Shown: positions 54,229-63,685, numbered from the stretch's first letter. The stretch: 64,000 nt of DNA from Arcobacter defluvii (GCF_013201725.1 NZ_CP053835.1:1736001-1800000); one strand, 5' to 3'. The notes: a model not told the origin generated them from the letters alone. Numbers and translations are program-made.

Positions 54229-55409
54229 CTAATCTTTACCTTTGTACCAACATCAATTTCTGAAGTAACTTCAATCTTAAAATCATACTCTTTTGCAATC
54301 AAAGAAACAATATTCAAACCAATACCAAAACCACCTACACTTTTATCAAATCTAGAATATCTTTCAAATAATTTGTCAAGATTTTCTTTACTTATTCCTT
54401 TTCCACTATCTTCAATACTTAGGCTATTTTTACTCAATACTACTTTTATAAAACCTGAGATTTTATTATATTTTATTGCATTAGAAAGTAAATTATCTAT
54501 TAATTTTGAAATTTTTTTAATATCACAAAAAATCATAACATCTTCTTTTATGTATATATCAAATCTTATTTTTTTCATTGTTGCGATACTTGAGAAAAAG
54601 TCTATTCTTTGTTTTAGAATATTTGATAAATTAATCTCTTCATTATTAGATATTATTTGATTATTTAAAGTTACAAAAGTTAAATCTTCATAGATATTTG
54701 AAATAGTTTTTGCTCCAATTTCTATTCTATTTATTTTTTTTGCAAGTTTTTCATCTAACAAATCTTTATTTATCATTTCAATATTTGTAATAATTGCAGT
54801 AACAGGAGTATTTAACTCATGAGTTGTATCTTTTATAAATCTATCAAGCAAATGTAAAGCATCTCGCATTGGTTTTAAAAAAAGTTTTGATATAAAGTAT
54901 CCAATAAGTATCATAAATAAAAAAGCCCCTAAAAAGGCTATAATCATCTTATATTTTATATTTTCAAACCAGATATTATCATCAGGAATTTCTATAATTA
55001 CATATTTTGAACCTAGATAGTAAGATTCAGGTTCTTTTATAAAATGAATTTGATGACCGCTTAAATAAATGACATCATCCAAACTTACTTCTTCTGATTT
55101 TAAAGTAGAAAAGATTTTCTTTTTATCACTATCAAAAATTGCCGATTCAAACTTTTCATCTCGTGGATAAATATTATTTTTATCAATATTAATATGTAAA
55201 TCTTTTAATCTAAAGATTAGATTATTTGAATAATTTTGTAAAAGTTGTCTCTTTTCTTGTAACATCAAATCTTTTTGGAATTGATAATATAAAAATGTAA
55301 CAACACTTAAAATTACCAATACAAGAAAAGAGTATAAAAAAGAGAAACCTAGAATAGTTCTAGTTTCACTCTTGGTTAAATCTATACCCGAGTTTTTTAA
55401 GACTAACAA
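54222..55409 (-). CDS. Sensor histidine kinase (HisKA type)
   Basis: 395 residues. TM1 about 20-42, a periplasmic domain of about 100 residues, TM2 about 148-172, then the phosphorylation motif TTHELNTPVTAIITN, N box LIDNLLSNAIKYN, and IEDSGKGISKENLDKLFERY followed by GGFGIGLNIV. Partner of the overlapping OmpR regulator. The start is uncertain: the only suitable codon before TM1 is TTG 55409, overlapping the regulator by 44 nt; the next ATG would remove TM1. Confidence 0.88.
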   Translation of the reverse strand: MLVLKNSGIDLTKSETRTILGFSFLYSFLVLVILSVVTFLYYQFQKDLMLQEKRQLLQNYSNNLIFRLKDLHINIDKNNIYPRDEKFESAIFDSDKKKIFSTLKSEEVSLDDVIYLSGHQIHFIKEPESYYLGSKYVIIEIPDDNIWFENIKYKMIIAFLGAFLFMILIGYFISKLFLKPMRDALHLLDRFIKDTTHELNTPVTAIITNIEMINKDLLDEKLAKKINRIEIGAKTISNIYEDLTFVTLNNQIISNNEEINLSNILKQRIDFFSSIATMKKIRFDIYIKEDVMIFCDIKKISKLIDNLLSNAIKYNKISGFIKVVLSKNSLSIEDSGKGISKENLDKLFERYSRFDKSVGGFGIGLNIVSLIAKEYDFKIEVTSEIDVGTKVKIRW

Positions 55410-56034
55410 TTTTATCTTTTCCTAAAATCTTTCTAAGATTTTTAATATAAGTTCGTAAAGAGTTATCACTATACTCTTCATCATAATCCCAAACATAATC
55501 ATAAATTCTATCATGAACTAAAAGTTCATTTGGATGCTGTAAAAAAAGTTTTAAAAGTTTTAACTCTTTTAAATTTAATTTTACTTCAACTCCATTGTCT
55601 CTTAATTCATTAGATATAGAATTAAATGTGATTTTTTCTGTAATATTTATTAATTCATTTTTATTAGAAAATTCTCTTTTTAATATTGTCTGAACACGAA
55701 TTAAAAGTTCTTTTAACTCGAATGGTTTTCTAATATAATCATCACAACCACAAGAAAATCCTTCTTCTAAAGAATCCATAGAATTTAAAGAAGTAATAAA
55801 AATAGCTGGAGTATTTTTGTTTTGATTTCGAACTTCTTTTAAGACATCAAAACCACTTTTATTTGGAACATTTACATCAAGTAATAATAAATCAAAATTA
55901 TGTTCATAAATAGAAGAAATTGCTTCATCTCCATCATAAACACAAATTACATCAAAACCTTGTTCTTCGAAATAATCTGATACCGTTTCACTCAGATTTA
56001 AATCATCTTCTAATAATAATATTTTACTTTTCAT
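55366..56034 (-). CDS. OmpR-family response regulator
   Basis: 222 residues. The receiver (1-120) has LLLEDD, phospho-acceptor Asp in LLLLDVNVPNKSG, Thr in IFITSLNS and Lys in DYIRKPFEL. The winged helix (130-222) has LNLKELKLLKLFLQHPNELL, DYVWDYDEEYS and LRTYIKNLRKILGK. ATG 56034 is preferred over the TTG two codons upstream. It overlaps the DUF1104-like gene by 11 nt and the kinase by 44 nt. Confidence 0.9.
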   Translation of the reverse strand: MKSKILLLEDDLNLSETVSDYFEEQGFDVICVYDGDEAISSIYEHNFDLLLLDVNVPNKSGFDVLKEVRNQNKNTPAIFITSLNSMDSLEEGFSCGCDDYIRKPFELKELLIRVQTILKREFSNKNELINITEKITFNSISNELRDNGVEVKLNLKELKLLKLFLQHPNELLVHDRIYDYVWDYDEEYSDNSLRTYIKNLRKILGKDKIVSLKKLGYRFNQE

Positions 56035-56266
56035 TTTCAAGTTGCTTTTCTTCTAATGTTTCATTTAATCTTTTTTCATATTGAGTTCTTTCATATTCAC
56101 TCATTTTTGGAATTCTAGAATTTAATTCCTTTAAAAAAGATAGTTTATTCTCATCTTTTACATAACCAATTATTTCAATTAATTCTTGTGTGCTCATTTC
56201 AGAATAATCTTCTTTGGCAATCAAAGAACTAAATAATAAAAAAATTATTAATACAACTTTTTTCAT
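56024..56266 (-). CDS. Small exported DUF1104-like protein, 80 aa
   Basis: Signal peptide MKKVVLIIFLLFSSLIAKED (cleavage near residue 17). The mature part contains YSEMSTQELIEIIGYV and ELNSRIPKMSEYERTQY, the pattern of DUF1104 periplasmic proteins in Campylobacterota. ATG 56266 is chosen because it starts the signal peptide; the in-frame extension upstream has no such feature. It heads a four-gene unit with the regulator, kinase and cytochrome and may be a periplasmic input or target. Confidence 0.72.
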   Translation of the reverse strand: MKKVVLIIFLLFSSLIAKEDYSEMSTQELIEIIGYVKDENKLSFLKELNSRIPKMSEYERTQYEKRLNETLEEKQLENEK

Positions 56267-56357
56267 CTTCTCAACTTTTTTATTTTCATTGTAACATAAC
56301 AAACGTATAATAATTGTTGAATATACAATATATTTATTCAAAAAAAAAGAAAAATAA

Positions 56358-56371
56358 TTATCAATTGATAA
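56358..56371. promoter_or_regulatory. Perfect 14-bp palindrome in the divergent gap
   Basis: TTATCAATTGATAA lies between the divergent DUF1104 operon and the lipoprotein gene, a possible operator for either side. No assignment to a regulator is possible. Confidence 0.3.
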
Positions 56372-56424
56372 ATTTTAGGATTCTCTAAATAATTTTTCAC
56401 TAAAATCAAATAAAAAGAGAGATT

Positions 56425-56715
56425 ATGTTTAAAAATATATTAATTATGAGTTGTTTAATTTTTTTATTAAATGGTTGTTTTGGTGAAAAAAAAGAAGAAA
56501 AATGGACAGCTTTTATATATCCTAAAAAAGAAGATACAAAAAATAAAATAAAAAGTCCTATAACTTTTACTTCTCTTGAAGAGTGCAAAAAAGTCTCTAT
56601 TTTAGAAATTAAAAATCAAAATTTAGAAAATATTGCTTCATTTAATTGTGGACTAAATTGTATTTATCATGATGGTATGAAACTTGATATTTGTGAAAAA
56701 ATGTCAAATGAATAA
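56425..56715 (+). CDS. Small lipoprotein, 96 aa
   Basis: Signal peptide with lipobox LLNGC (Cys18). The mature part is Lys-rich, then has four further cysteines (EECKKVS, FNCGLNCIY, LDICEKM), which could form two disulfides. Function unrecognised. AGAGAG precedes the ATG. Confidence 0.72.
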   Translation: MFKNILIMSCLIFLLNGCFGEKKEEKWTAFIYPKKEDTKNKIKSPITFTSLEECKKVSILEIKNQNLENIASFNCGLNCIYHDGMKLDICEKMSNE

Positions 56716-56745
56716 AAATTTTAATTTTAAATAATAAGGATAGTA

Positions 56746-57393
56746 ATGAAAGAATTAAAATATTTTAACATTTGTTACCATTCAAATATTCTTGATAATA
56801 AATTTAGTGAATATCTATCTTCTTATTCTAACAACTCTTTTAATTATGATAATCATGAAGAATTAATAGATTTAATAAATACTAAGGATATTCATGTAGT
56901 TATTACAAAATATAATTTTGAATTATTAAAACAAGTCAGAGTTTTAGATAAACAAATACAAATAATTGCAATTTTAGACCAATTAAATGATACTCATTTA
57001 TTACAAAGTCTTGAATTAACTCAAATAAAATTTATCCATAATTTAAATTGTATAAATGATTTTATTGATACATTAAAAATTTGTATAAAAAATTTAGATT
57101 CAAAAACTTCAAATATACAAACACTAAAAAATGATTTTGTGTATGATACATATAATAAAATTTTATTTAAAAAGAATGTTTTAATTCCCCTAACAAAAAA
57201 GGAAATTTTATTTTTTGATTTTATTTTTAAAAATAGCAATATAGCTTTAAGTTACGATAAGATAAATAATGAAATTTGGAATGGTTCTATGACTCAGGAT
57301 GCATTAAGATCTTTAATTAAAGAAATAAGAAAAAAAACTTATAAAGAATTAATAAAAAATGTCTCAGGTGTAGGATATAGGATAGATATATAA
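56746..57393 (+). CDS. Orphan winged-helix regulator with degenerate receiver
   Basis: 215 residues. The C-terminal OmpR-type winged helix (about 125-215) is clear: LIPLTKKEILFFDFIF, LRSLIKEIRKKTYKEL, NVSGVGYRIDI. Residues 1-115 have the length and strand/helix rhythm of a receiver, but the acidic pocket is absent and the phospho-acceptor position reads VVITKYN. It therefore probably works without phosphorylation. It lies 12 bp before the ABC exporter gene and may control it. AAGGA precedes the ATG. Confidence 0.75.
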   Translation: MKELKYFNICYHSNILDNKFSEYLSSYSNNSFNYDNHEELIDLINTKDIHVVITKYNFELLKQVRVLDKQIQIIAILDQLNDTHLLQSLELTQIKFIHNLNCINDFIDTLKICIKNLDSKTSNIQTLKNDFVYDTYNKILFKKNVLIPLTKKEILFFDFIFKNSNIALSYDKINNEIWNGSMTQDALRSLIKEIRKKTYKELIKNVSGVGYRIDI

Positions 57394-57405
57394 AGCTTAT
57401 GTTAA

Positions 57406-59178
57406 ATGAATGAAAAAATATCTTTAAAATATATTTTCAAGCTTTTGCTTGAAAATAAAAAATCACTTATTTTTGGGCAAGTAATAACTATAATTGCTAT
57501 ACTAATAAGTGTCCCTATTCCTCTTCTTTTACCACTTTTAGTAGATGAAGTATTACTTAACAAACCTGATTTTTTTGTAACAAATATTGATAAACTTTGG
57601 GGAAATGGCTCAGCTTTTTATTATATTGCAATAGTTACATTTATTGTTTTATTTTTAAGATTAACTTATTTTATTTTTAGTGTAATTATCACTAAAATAT
57701 TTACAAAAATTTCTAAGTTTGTAACATTTAAAATAAGAGAAAAACTCTTAAATCATCTTGAACTGGTGAATATGAATGAATATGAAAGTTTAGGAAGTGG
57801 AAGTATAAGTGCAAACTTAATAACTGATGTTAATACTTTAGATAATTTTATTGTATCTGTTTCAAGTAAATTAATATCTTCTACTTTAACTTTAATTGCA
57901 GTTGCAATAGTTGTGATTAAAATAAATTTCATTTTAGGTTTAATGATTTTGTTTATTCAACCTATAATCATGATATTATCAAAAAGAATTGCAAATAAAA
58001 CAGGTTTATTAAAAAAAGAAGAAAATAAAGCAGTTGAAATTTTTCAAAATAATATAAATGAAACTTTAGATTTATTTGGTCAAATAAAAGCTAGCAATAA
58101 AGAAAAATATTTTTTTGAAGATTCAATAAATAAAGCAAAAAATATTCAAAAAACTTCAAATGAATTTAACTATAAAAGTGTTGCTTATGAGAGATTTTCA
58201 TTTACTATTTTTTTAATTGCATTTGAAATTTTTAGAGCTGTTGGATTGATTTTAGTTGCTTATAGTGATTTATCAATTGGTTTAATGTTTGCAATGTTTG
58301 GATATATTTGGTTTATAATGACTCCAATCCAAGACATTTTAACTATTCAATACTCATATGCAAGTGCAAAAACTGCAATAAATAGAATAAATAAGATTTT
58401 AGAATTAGAAAAAGAAAAAAATGGAACAATTAAACTAAATAAAAATACAAAAAAAATAGATATTTCTATAAGAAATCTATCTTTTTCATATAATAAAAGC
58501 AAACAAACTTTAAAAAATATCTCTTTTGATATAAAAGCAGGAGAAAAAATAGCTATTATTGGAGCAAGTGGAAGTGGAAAAACTACAATTGCTCATATCA
58601 TTTCAGGCTTTTACTCTAAAACCTCGGGAGATATTTTATATAACAATATTAGTATTGACGAAATTGAAAGACAAAGTTTAAGAGAAAATATCTTTTTAGT
58701 TTTACAAATGCCCATTTTATTTAATAATAGTTTACGATTTAATATCACTATGGGAAATGAAGTTATAAGTGATGAAGAAATTTATAGAGCTTTAAAAATT
58801 GCTCAATTAAATGAAAGTATTGAAAATATGCCAAATAAACTTGATACGATTGTAGGAAAACATGGAATAAGACTTAGTGGAGGTCAAAGACAAAGATTAT
58901 CAATAGCAAGAATGATTATAGCAAATCCAGCTATTGTAATTTTTGATGAATCAACTTCTGCACTTGATGTACATACGGAAACAAAACTTTTTAGTGATTT
59001 AGAAGAATTTTTAAAAAACAAAACTGTTATTACTATAGCACATAGATTAAGTACAGTAAAAAATGCTGATATGATTTATGTAATAGATGATGGGAAATTA
59101 GTTCAAAGTGGAAATCATAAGGATTTAGAAGAAAAAGAAGGTCACTATTTAGAATTTGTAAAACAACAGCTTATTTAA
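57406..59178 (+). CDS. ABC exporter half-transporter (MsbA/multidrug type)
   Basis: 590 residues. Membrane domain with about six helices (20-320). Nucleotide-binding domain (about 350-590): IRNLSFSYNKSKQTLKN, Walker A GASGSGKTT, Q-loop LVLQMP, signature LSGGQRQRLSIARMI, Walker B IVIFDESTSALD and H-loop ITIAHRLSTV. It works as a dimer to export lipids, peptides or drugs; the substrate is not predictable. No clear Shine-Dalgarno precedes the ATG. Confidence 0.9.
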   Translation: MNEKISLKYIFKLLLENKKSLIFGQVITIIAILISVPIPLLLPLLVDEVLLNKPDFFVTNIDKLWGNGSAFYYIAIVTFIVLFLRLTYFIFSVIITKIFTKISKFVTFKIREKLLNHLELVNMNEYESLGSGSISANLITDVNTLDNFIVSVSSKLISSTLTLIAVAIVVIKINFILGLMILFIQPIIMILSKRIANKTGLLKKEENKAVEIFQNNINETLDLFGQIKASNKEKYFFEDSINKAKNIQKTSNEFNYKSVAYERFSFTIFLIAFEIFRAVGLILVAYSDLSIGLMFAMFGYIWFIMTPIQDILTIQYSYASAKTAINRINKILELEKEKNGTIKLNKNTKKIDISIRNLSFSYNKSKQTLKNISFDIKAGEKIAIIGASGSGKTTIAHIISGFYSKTSGDILYNNISIDEIERQSLRENIFLVLQMPILFNNSLRFNITMGNEVISDEEIYRALKIAQLNESIENMPNKLDTIVGKHGIRLSGGQRQRLSIARMIIANPAIVIFDESTSALDVHTETKLFSDLEEFLKNKTVITIAHRLSTVKNADMIYVIDDGKLVQSGNHKDLEEKEGHYLEFVKQQLI

Positions 59179-59180
59179 AC

Positions 59181-59186
59181 TATAAT
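59181..59186 (+). promoter_or_regulatory. -10 box for the AI-2E family gene
   Basis: TATAAT, 29 bp before the ATG at 59216 and just after the ABC exporter stop; AAAGGT is in the leader. Confidence 0.45.
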
Positions 59187-59215
59187 AACAAACTAAAAAA
59201 TTTAAAAGGTATTAG

Positions 59216-60262
59216 ATGGATGCAATAAATTTAAAAAACTATTTTTTCTATTTTGCAAGCTTTGTTGTAATTATAGCTGGAATTAAAATGTCAAGTGAAG
59301 TAGTTGTTATACTATTTTTAGCAATTTTTATCTCTTCAATATTTTCATCTTTATTAAAGATACTGCAAAAAAAACATATACCTAAAGTTTTATCATATAT
59401 ATTTATTTTATTTTTAGTAATTTTAGTGAGTCTAATGTTAGCTTATGTAGTAAATATTTCATTAAAAGATTTTATTACAAATCTTCCAGTATATGAAGAA
59501 AAATTTAAAAATTTGATTTTAAATTCAATTCATTTTATACAAGCATATGGTGTTGAAATCGATAAAGCAAAAATCATGGAAAGTCTAAACTTTGGTTCTT
59601 TTTTTGGTTTTACTACAAATATCATTGGAAGTATTAGTACTTTCTTATCAAAATTTCTTTTAGTTGTAATTGGTGTAGCTTTTATTTTAGCAGAATCAAA
59701 ATCTTTCCAAACAAAACTAAGAGTTATTTTTAGAAATAATGCAAGAAAACTTGAACATTTTAATCTTTTTTCATATAACATTCAAAGATACTTTGTTGTT
59801 AAATCATTTACAAGTTTTTTAACAGGTTTTATAATTGCTATTATGTTGTCATATTTCGGAGTTGATTACCCTATTTTATGGGGTGTTATTGCAATGCTTT
59901 TCAACTTTGTTCCTGTTGTTGGTTCTATTATTGCATCATTTCCTGCGATATTATTAGCAATAATGAATCTTGATGTAAATGCAACTATTTGGATTACAAT
60001 TTTCTATGTTGTAATAAATATTTCAATAAGTAATATACTAGAACCAAAACTTATGGGAAAAGAACTTGGTCTTTCTCCTTTAGTTATTTTTTTCTCTTTA
60101 ATTTTTTGGGGTTACATCTTAGGAATAGTAGGAATGTTCTTAGCTGTTCCAATAACAATGACTTTAAAAATTGCTTTTGATTCAAATTTAGGAACGCATT
60201 GGCTTGGAATTTTAATGTCAGATTTATCAAGAAAAAGAGAAAAAAACAATAAAGAAGCATAA
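59216..60262 (+). CDS. AI-2E family (PerM/YdiK-like) membrane permease
   Basis: 348 residues with about eight membrane helices, a soluble segment around 85-130 (LKDFITNLPVYEEKFKNL), and the conserved C-terminal GVIAMLFNFVPVVGSIIAS and LEPKLMGKELGLSPLVIF. The family includes transporters of autoinducer-2, Na+/H+ and other solutes, so the family name does not prove AI-2 export. It ends in a hairpin terminator. Confidence 0.87.
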   Translation: MDAINLKNYFFYFASFVVIIAGIKMSSEVVVILFLAIFISSIFSSLLKILQKKHIPKVLSYIFILFLVILVSLMLAYVVNISLKDFITNLPVYEEKFKNLILNSIHFIQAYGVEIDKAKIMESLNFGSFFGFTTNIIGSISTFLSKFLLVVIGVAFILAESKSFQTKLRVIFRNNARKLEHFNLFSYNIQRYFVVKSFTSFLTGFIIAIMLSYFGVDYPILWGVIAMLFNFVPVVGSIIASFPAILLAIMNLDVNATIWITIFYVVINISISNILEPKLMGKELGLSPLVIFFSLIFWGYILGIVGMFLAVPITMTLKIAFDSNLGTHWLGILMSDLSRKREKNNKEA

Positions 60263-60282
60263 AAAGGAGATAACTCCTTTTT
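60261..60282. terminator. Bidirectional hairpin terminator
   Basis: Perfect 9-bp stem AAAAAGGAG / CTCCTTTTT, loop ATAA, between the convergent AI-2E and nagZ-like genes. Confidence 0.8.
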
Positions 60283-61381
60283 ATAATTTATTTAATAAAC
60301 TATCTATTCTTTTATTTGCAGTTATTATTGTTTCTAAAGATATTTGTTCACTTAAAATTTGAGTATAAACTGTATCAACAATCTCTTTTAATGTTATAGG
60401 TTTTGCTAATTGATTTGCAAATAAAAGCATATTTACTCCTGAATTTATAGCTAAAGTTAACGTTTGTTTTAAATCATAATGTTTTGAAATAGCATACATT
60501 TGTAAGTCATCACTTACTAAAACTCCATCAAAACCTAATTTATATCTTAATAAATTTGTATTTATATTATAAGATAATGTTGCAGGATATTCTTTGTCTA
60601 ATTTTTCATTAAAAACATGAGCCGTCATAATCATATTTGCTTTACCATTATTAATTAAATATTTATATGGCTCTAACTCTTTTTGATTCCATGTATTTGT
60701 TATATCTACAAAACCTAAATGAGAATCACCTAAAGATGAACCATGACCAGGAAAGTGTTTTAATACAGAAATGATATGCTCTTTTTTTAATTCATCAATA
60801 AAAATTGAAGAGTATTTTATAACCTCTTTTGAACTCTCTCCAAAAGAACGTCCTCTTGTTACAATTACTTTATTTTCTTTATTTATAGCCAAATCAACAA
60901 CAGGAGCAAAATCAAGATTTATTCCTGATTCTTTTAAATCAATTGCAAGATTTTTATATGTTTGTTTTGCAAAAGATTCACCTTTTAAAGCAACTTCACT
61001 TGCTTTTGGAGTATTTACAAAACCATCACTACTTTTTAATCGTTGAACTATTCCACCCTCTTGGTCAATTCCAATAAGTAATTTTTGTTTTGATATTGAT
61101 TGAAGTTCTGAAGTTAAAATCTTTAATTGCTCTTTATTTCTTACATTTTTTACTTTTTTCTTATCATTTGGATCTTTATCAAATAAAATAACACCACCTA
61201 AACCTGCTTTAATATTTTGATATATTTCATCTTTTTGGCTTATATTTTCTCCATTAAATCCTAAAATCACCATTTTTGCAATCATTTTTTCTATATCTTC
61301 TTTTGAATAACTCTCATTAGCAAAAAGATTATTAAAACCAAAACAACATATAAAAACTAAAACTAAAAACTTCTTTTGCAT
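60281..61381 (-). CDS. nagZ: Exported glycoside hydrolase family 3, NagZ-like
   Basis: 366 residues. GH3 N-acetyl-beta-glucosaminidase motifs: IGIDQEGGIVQRLKSSDG, FAPVVDLAINKENKVIVTRG, KHFPGHGSSLGDSH (catalytic His-Asp pair) and VLVSDDLQMYAI (nucleophile Asp). NagZ removes GlcNAc from muropeptides in cell-wall recycling. Unlike the cytoplasmic E. coli enzyme, this one begins with a signal peptide (about 1-22, ending NNLFANES), so it should act in the periplasm, or as an anchored enzyme. Confidence 0.88.
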   Translation of the reverse strand: MQKKFLVLVFICCFGFNNLFANESYSKEDIEKMIAKMVILGFNGENISQKDEIYQNIKAGLGGVILFDKDPNDKKKVKNVRNKEQLKILTSELQSISKQKLLIGIDQEGGIVQRLKSSDGFVNTPKASEVALKGESFAKQTYKNLAIDLKESGINLDFAPVVDLAINKENKVIVTRGRSFGESSKEVIKYSSIFIDELKKEHIISVLKHFPGHGSSLGDSHLGFVDITNTWNQKELEPYKYLINNGKANMIMTAHVFNEKLDKEYPATLSYNINTNLLRYKLGFDGVLVSDDLQMYAISKHYDLKQTLTLAINSGVNMLLFANQLAKPITLKEIVDTVYTQILSEQISLETIITANKRIDSLLNKL

Positions 61382-61391
61382 ATAAACTCAC

Positions 61392-61820
61392 TTAATTTAA
61401 AAATTTATCTTCTATTTTTTCTTTTAGAAGATTTCTTTGTGATGTTATTACAGATAAATATCTAATAAGCATCAAAAATAAAATAACTCCTGATAATATC
61501 AAAAGATTATAATTTATTGGACTTGAGAAAATTGCCTCAATTGTATTCAAATCCTCTTTATTAACTTTTACTACATTTACAATAAACTCTCTTAAAGCCA
61601 AAATTATAAAAGCATCAACTAACAAAGTCATAGAAACTCTTTGTTCTCTTACATAATTTACAACTGCTCGTACAATCTCCAAAAAAATCACAAAATAAAG
61701 CATATAAATAATAAAATCCATAAGTTTATCAAGAGCAAGTGCAATCAAAAATAGTACTGATGTAATTGCTAATTCGATATACAACTTATCTGAAAAAAAA
61801 TTTAATATTGTTCTTCTCAT
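61392..61820 (-). CDS. PsiE-family membrane protein
   Basis: 142 residues, four membrane helices. Conserved EIVRAVVNYVREQRVSMTLL and VDAFIILALREFIV match the phosphate-starvation-inducible PsiE family. Function unknown. It lies 10 bp behind the ADP-ribosylglycohydrolase gene and 10 bp ahead of nagZ on the same strand. Confidence 0.82.
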   Translation of the reverse strand: MRRTILNFFSDKLYIELAITSVLFLIALALDKLMDFIIYMLYFVIFLEIVRAVVNYVREQRVSMTLLVDAFIILALREFIVNVVKVNKEDLNTIEAIFSSPINYNLLILSGVILFLMLIRYLSVITSQRNLLKEKIEDKFLN

Positions 61821-61830
61821 AAATGCTCCT

Positions 61831-62685
61831 TTAAATTTTTTTATTTATATTTAACCACTCTTTTGGTAATTCATTTATATTTTTATTTGCCATAAAAATA
61901 GTTGTTGCAATCATTGCTCTTGCACTTGAATCTCCACCAGCTTTTGAGTTATTTATAATCATCTCTTTTAAATTATCATATTTTGCTAAAAGATGAATAA
62001 CTCCACTAAATCCACCATCTATATCACAAGCTGGCCCAAATTCTCGAATTGCTTTAAAGCTATCTTCATCTTTTGAATTTAAACCTTTTTCTATCATAAC
62101 TTGAAATGAATCATCATATTCATTTTTAAGTTTTAAAATAGACTTTGTTATGTCATTTTTTTCTAAAACTAAAAGAAGTAATCTTGCAAAAAAATCTACA
62201 CACTCTTTTGCTTTTTTACTATTGTGGGTTACTTGTACAAAAATTTGTACATTTTTTAAAAATTCTTCTTTATTTTTTGATACTTTTAAAAGAGGAGCAA
62301 TTCTTCCAACAATTGATAAATCAGTTGAATTTGAGCCACTTGGAGTGGTTTTATTCTCAATATTTAAAATAGTATTTCTTGAAGCAGAATCCAAATATCC
62401 TGTATAATTTTTCATTTTTTTATACCAAAAATCTCTATATAAATCCACATCAAAACTATTTTTATCTTTCAAAAATTCATATAACCAAAGAGTTTGATCT
62501 CCATAATGAGTAAAATCTCCTGCTTCTTTTCCTTTATGCCATAAAGCTTTAGGAGCATTTAAAACTTGCCAATTAAAGTTTTTATCTAAAAGTTGTTCTT
62601 CATCATAAACCCAATGCATTCCTAAACAGTAAGAATCTATAACTAACACAGATAAAACTAAATCTTTTATTTTTTCTTCAAACAT
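61831..62685 (-). CDS. ADP-ribosylglycohydrolase family protein
   Basis: 284 residues, helical. Family signatures: SVLVIDSYCLGMHWVYDE at the N-terminus, GDFTHYGDQTLWL (metal-binding residues), and AGGDSSARAMIATTIF near the C-terminus in place of the usual GGDTDT, with Ser replacing metal-binding residues. It may remove ADP-ribose from proteins or small molecules, or have another hydrolase role. First full-length enzyme after the J-domain gene, 10 bp away. Confidence 0.82.
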   Translation of the reverse strand: MFEEKIKDLVLSVLVIDSYCLGMHWVYDEEQLLDKNFNWQVLNAPKALWHKGKEAGDFTHYGDQTLWLYEFLKDKNSFDVDLYRDFWYKKMKNYTGYLDSASRNTILNIENKTTPSGSNSTDLSIVGRIAPLLKVSKNKEEFLKNVQIFVQVTHNSKKAKECVDFFARLLLLVLEKNDITKSILKLKNEYDDSFQVMIEKGLNSKDEDSFKAIREFGPACDIDGGFSGVIHLLAKYDNLKEMIINNSKAGGDSSARAMIATTIFMANKNINELPKEWLNINKKI

Positions 62686-62695
62686 TTGTATCTCC

Positions 62696-62962
62696 TTATT
62701 TCACCCAATTTTTATAGTTCGTAAATGCTGGAAACTGATGTCTAAACTCATCTTTATCAAATGAGTAACAATATGAATCCATATAAGCACAAAGTATTTC
62801 GTAATTCTTTTTTAATTCAATAAACTTTTCATCACTACCTTCTGGCATATCAGGATGGTATTTTTTTGACAATTTTAAATACTTTTTTTTCAAATCTTTT
62901 CTTGAAACTCTTGTTAATATTCCAAACATATCAACAGCTTTTTCAAATTCACTATAATCCAT
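62696..62962 (-). CDS. Small J-domain protein, 88 aa
   Basis: J domain at about 5-65: FGILTRVSRKDLKKKYLKLSK with the HPD tripeptide in YHPDMPEGSDEKF. It stimulates DnaK-type ATPases by family; no zinc or substrate-binding domain follows, so it is a specialised co-chaperone. ATG 62962 is chosen because AAAAGGA lies just upstream and the domain begins directly after it. Confidence 0.82.
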   Translation of the reverse strand: MDYSEFEKAVDMFGILTRVSRKDLKKKYLKLSKKYHPDMPEGSDEKFIELKKNYEILCAYMDSYCYSFDKDEFRHQFPAFTNYKNWVK

Positions 62963-63061
62963 ATAAATCCTTTTAAATTCATACATATTGTACTCAAAAA
63001 GTTTTAATATCAATTTAGGTAATCTAAATAAAAATAATAATTAATTTTTAGAAGGATTTTT

Positions 63062-63685
63062 ATGGTTTATACTCTATATTATGTACATGACCCAATGTGT
63101 TCATGGTGTTATGCATTTAAAGCAACATTAGATGAACTAAAAAAACATTTAGCATCAAATATAAAAATAGTTTATGTGGTTGGAGGTTTAGCAAAACATT
63201 CAGATGAGCCAATGCCAAAAGAAATGCAAGAAAAAATAGAAAATATTTGGTATGAAATAGAAGAAGTAACTGGAACTAAGTTTAATCATGATTTTTGGAA
63301 AAATTGTATTCCAAGACGTTCAACTTATCTTGCATGCCAAGCAACTATACTTGCACGTTATGAAGATAAAGAAGATGAAATGATAAATGCCATTCAAGAA
63401 GCTTATTATCAAAAAGCATTAAATCCAAGTGATGCTTCAACATTAATTAGTTTAGCAAAACAAATAGGAATGGATGAAAAAAAATTTGAAGAGGATTTAA
63501 AATCACAAAAAATAGAAGATGATTTACAAGAAGAACTAAACTTTAGACGTTCGCTTTATGTAAAAGTTTTTCCTTCATTGATTTTAAAATATAAAAAAGA
63601 ACTATATCCAATAAATATAAAATATAATGATTATAAAAGTATGTTAAATCAAATAAATGATTTAGTAGAAAATAGCTATTTTTAA
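63062..63685 (+). CDS. DsbA/FrnE-like thiol oxidoreductase, cytoplasmic
   Basis: 207 residues without signal peptide. Thioredoxin-fold start VYTLYYVHDPMCSWCYAFK with a CxxC site (Cys13, Cys16), then the all-helical DsbA insertion and a cis-Pro-like VFPSLIL. FrnE-type proteins act in polyketide or redox reactions in the cytoplasm. AGAAGGA precedes the ATG. It ends in a hairpin terminator. Confidence 0.83.
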   Translation: MVYTLYYVHDPMCSWCYAFKATLDELKKHLASNIKIVYVVGGLAKHSDEPMPKEMQEKIENIWYEIEEVTGTKFNHDFWKNCIPRRSTYLACQATILARYEDKEDEMINAIQEAYYQKALNPSDASTLISLAKQIGMDEKKFEEDLKSQKIEDDLQEELNFRRSLYVKVFPSLILKYKKELYPINIKYNDYKSMLNQINDLVENSYF

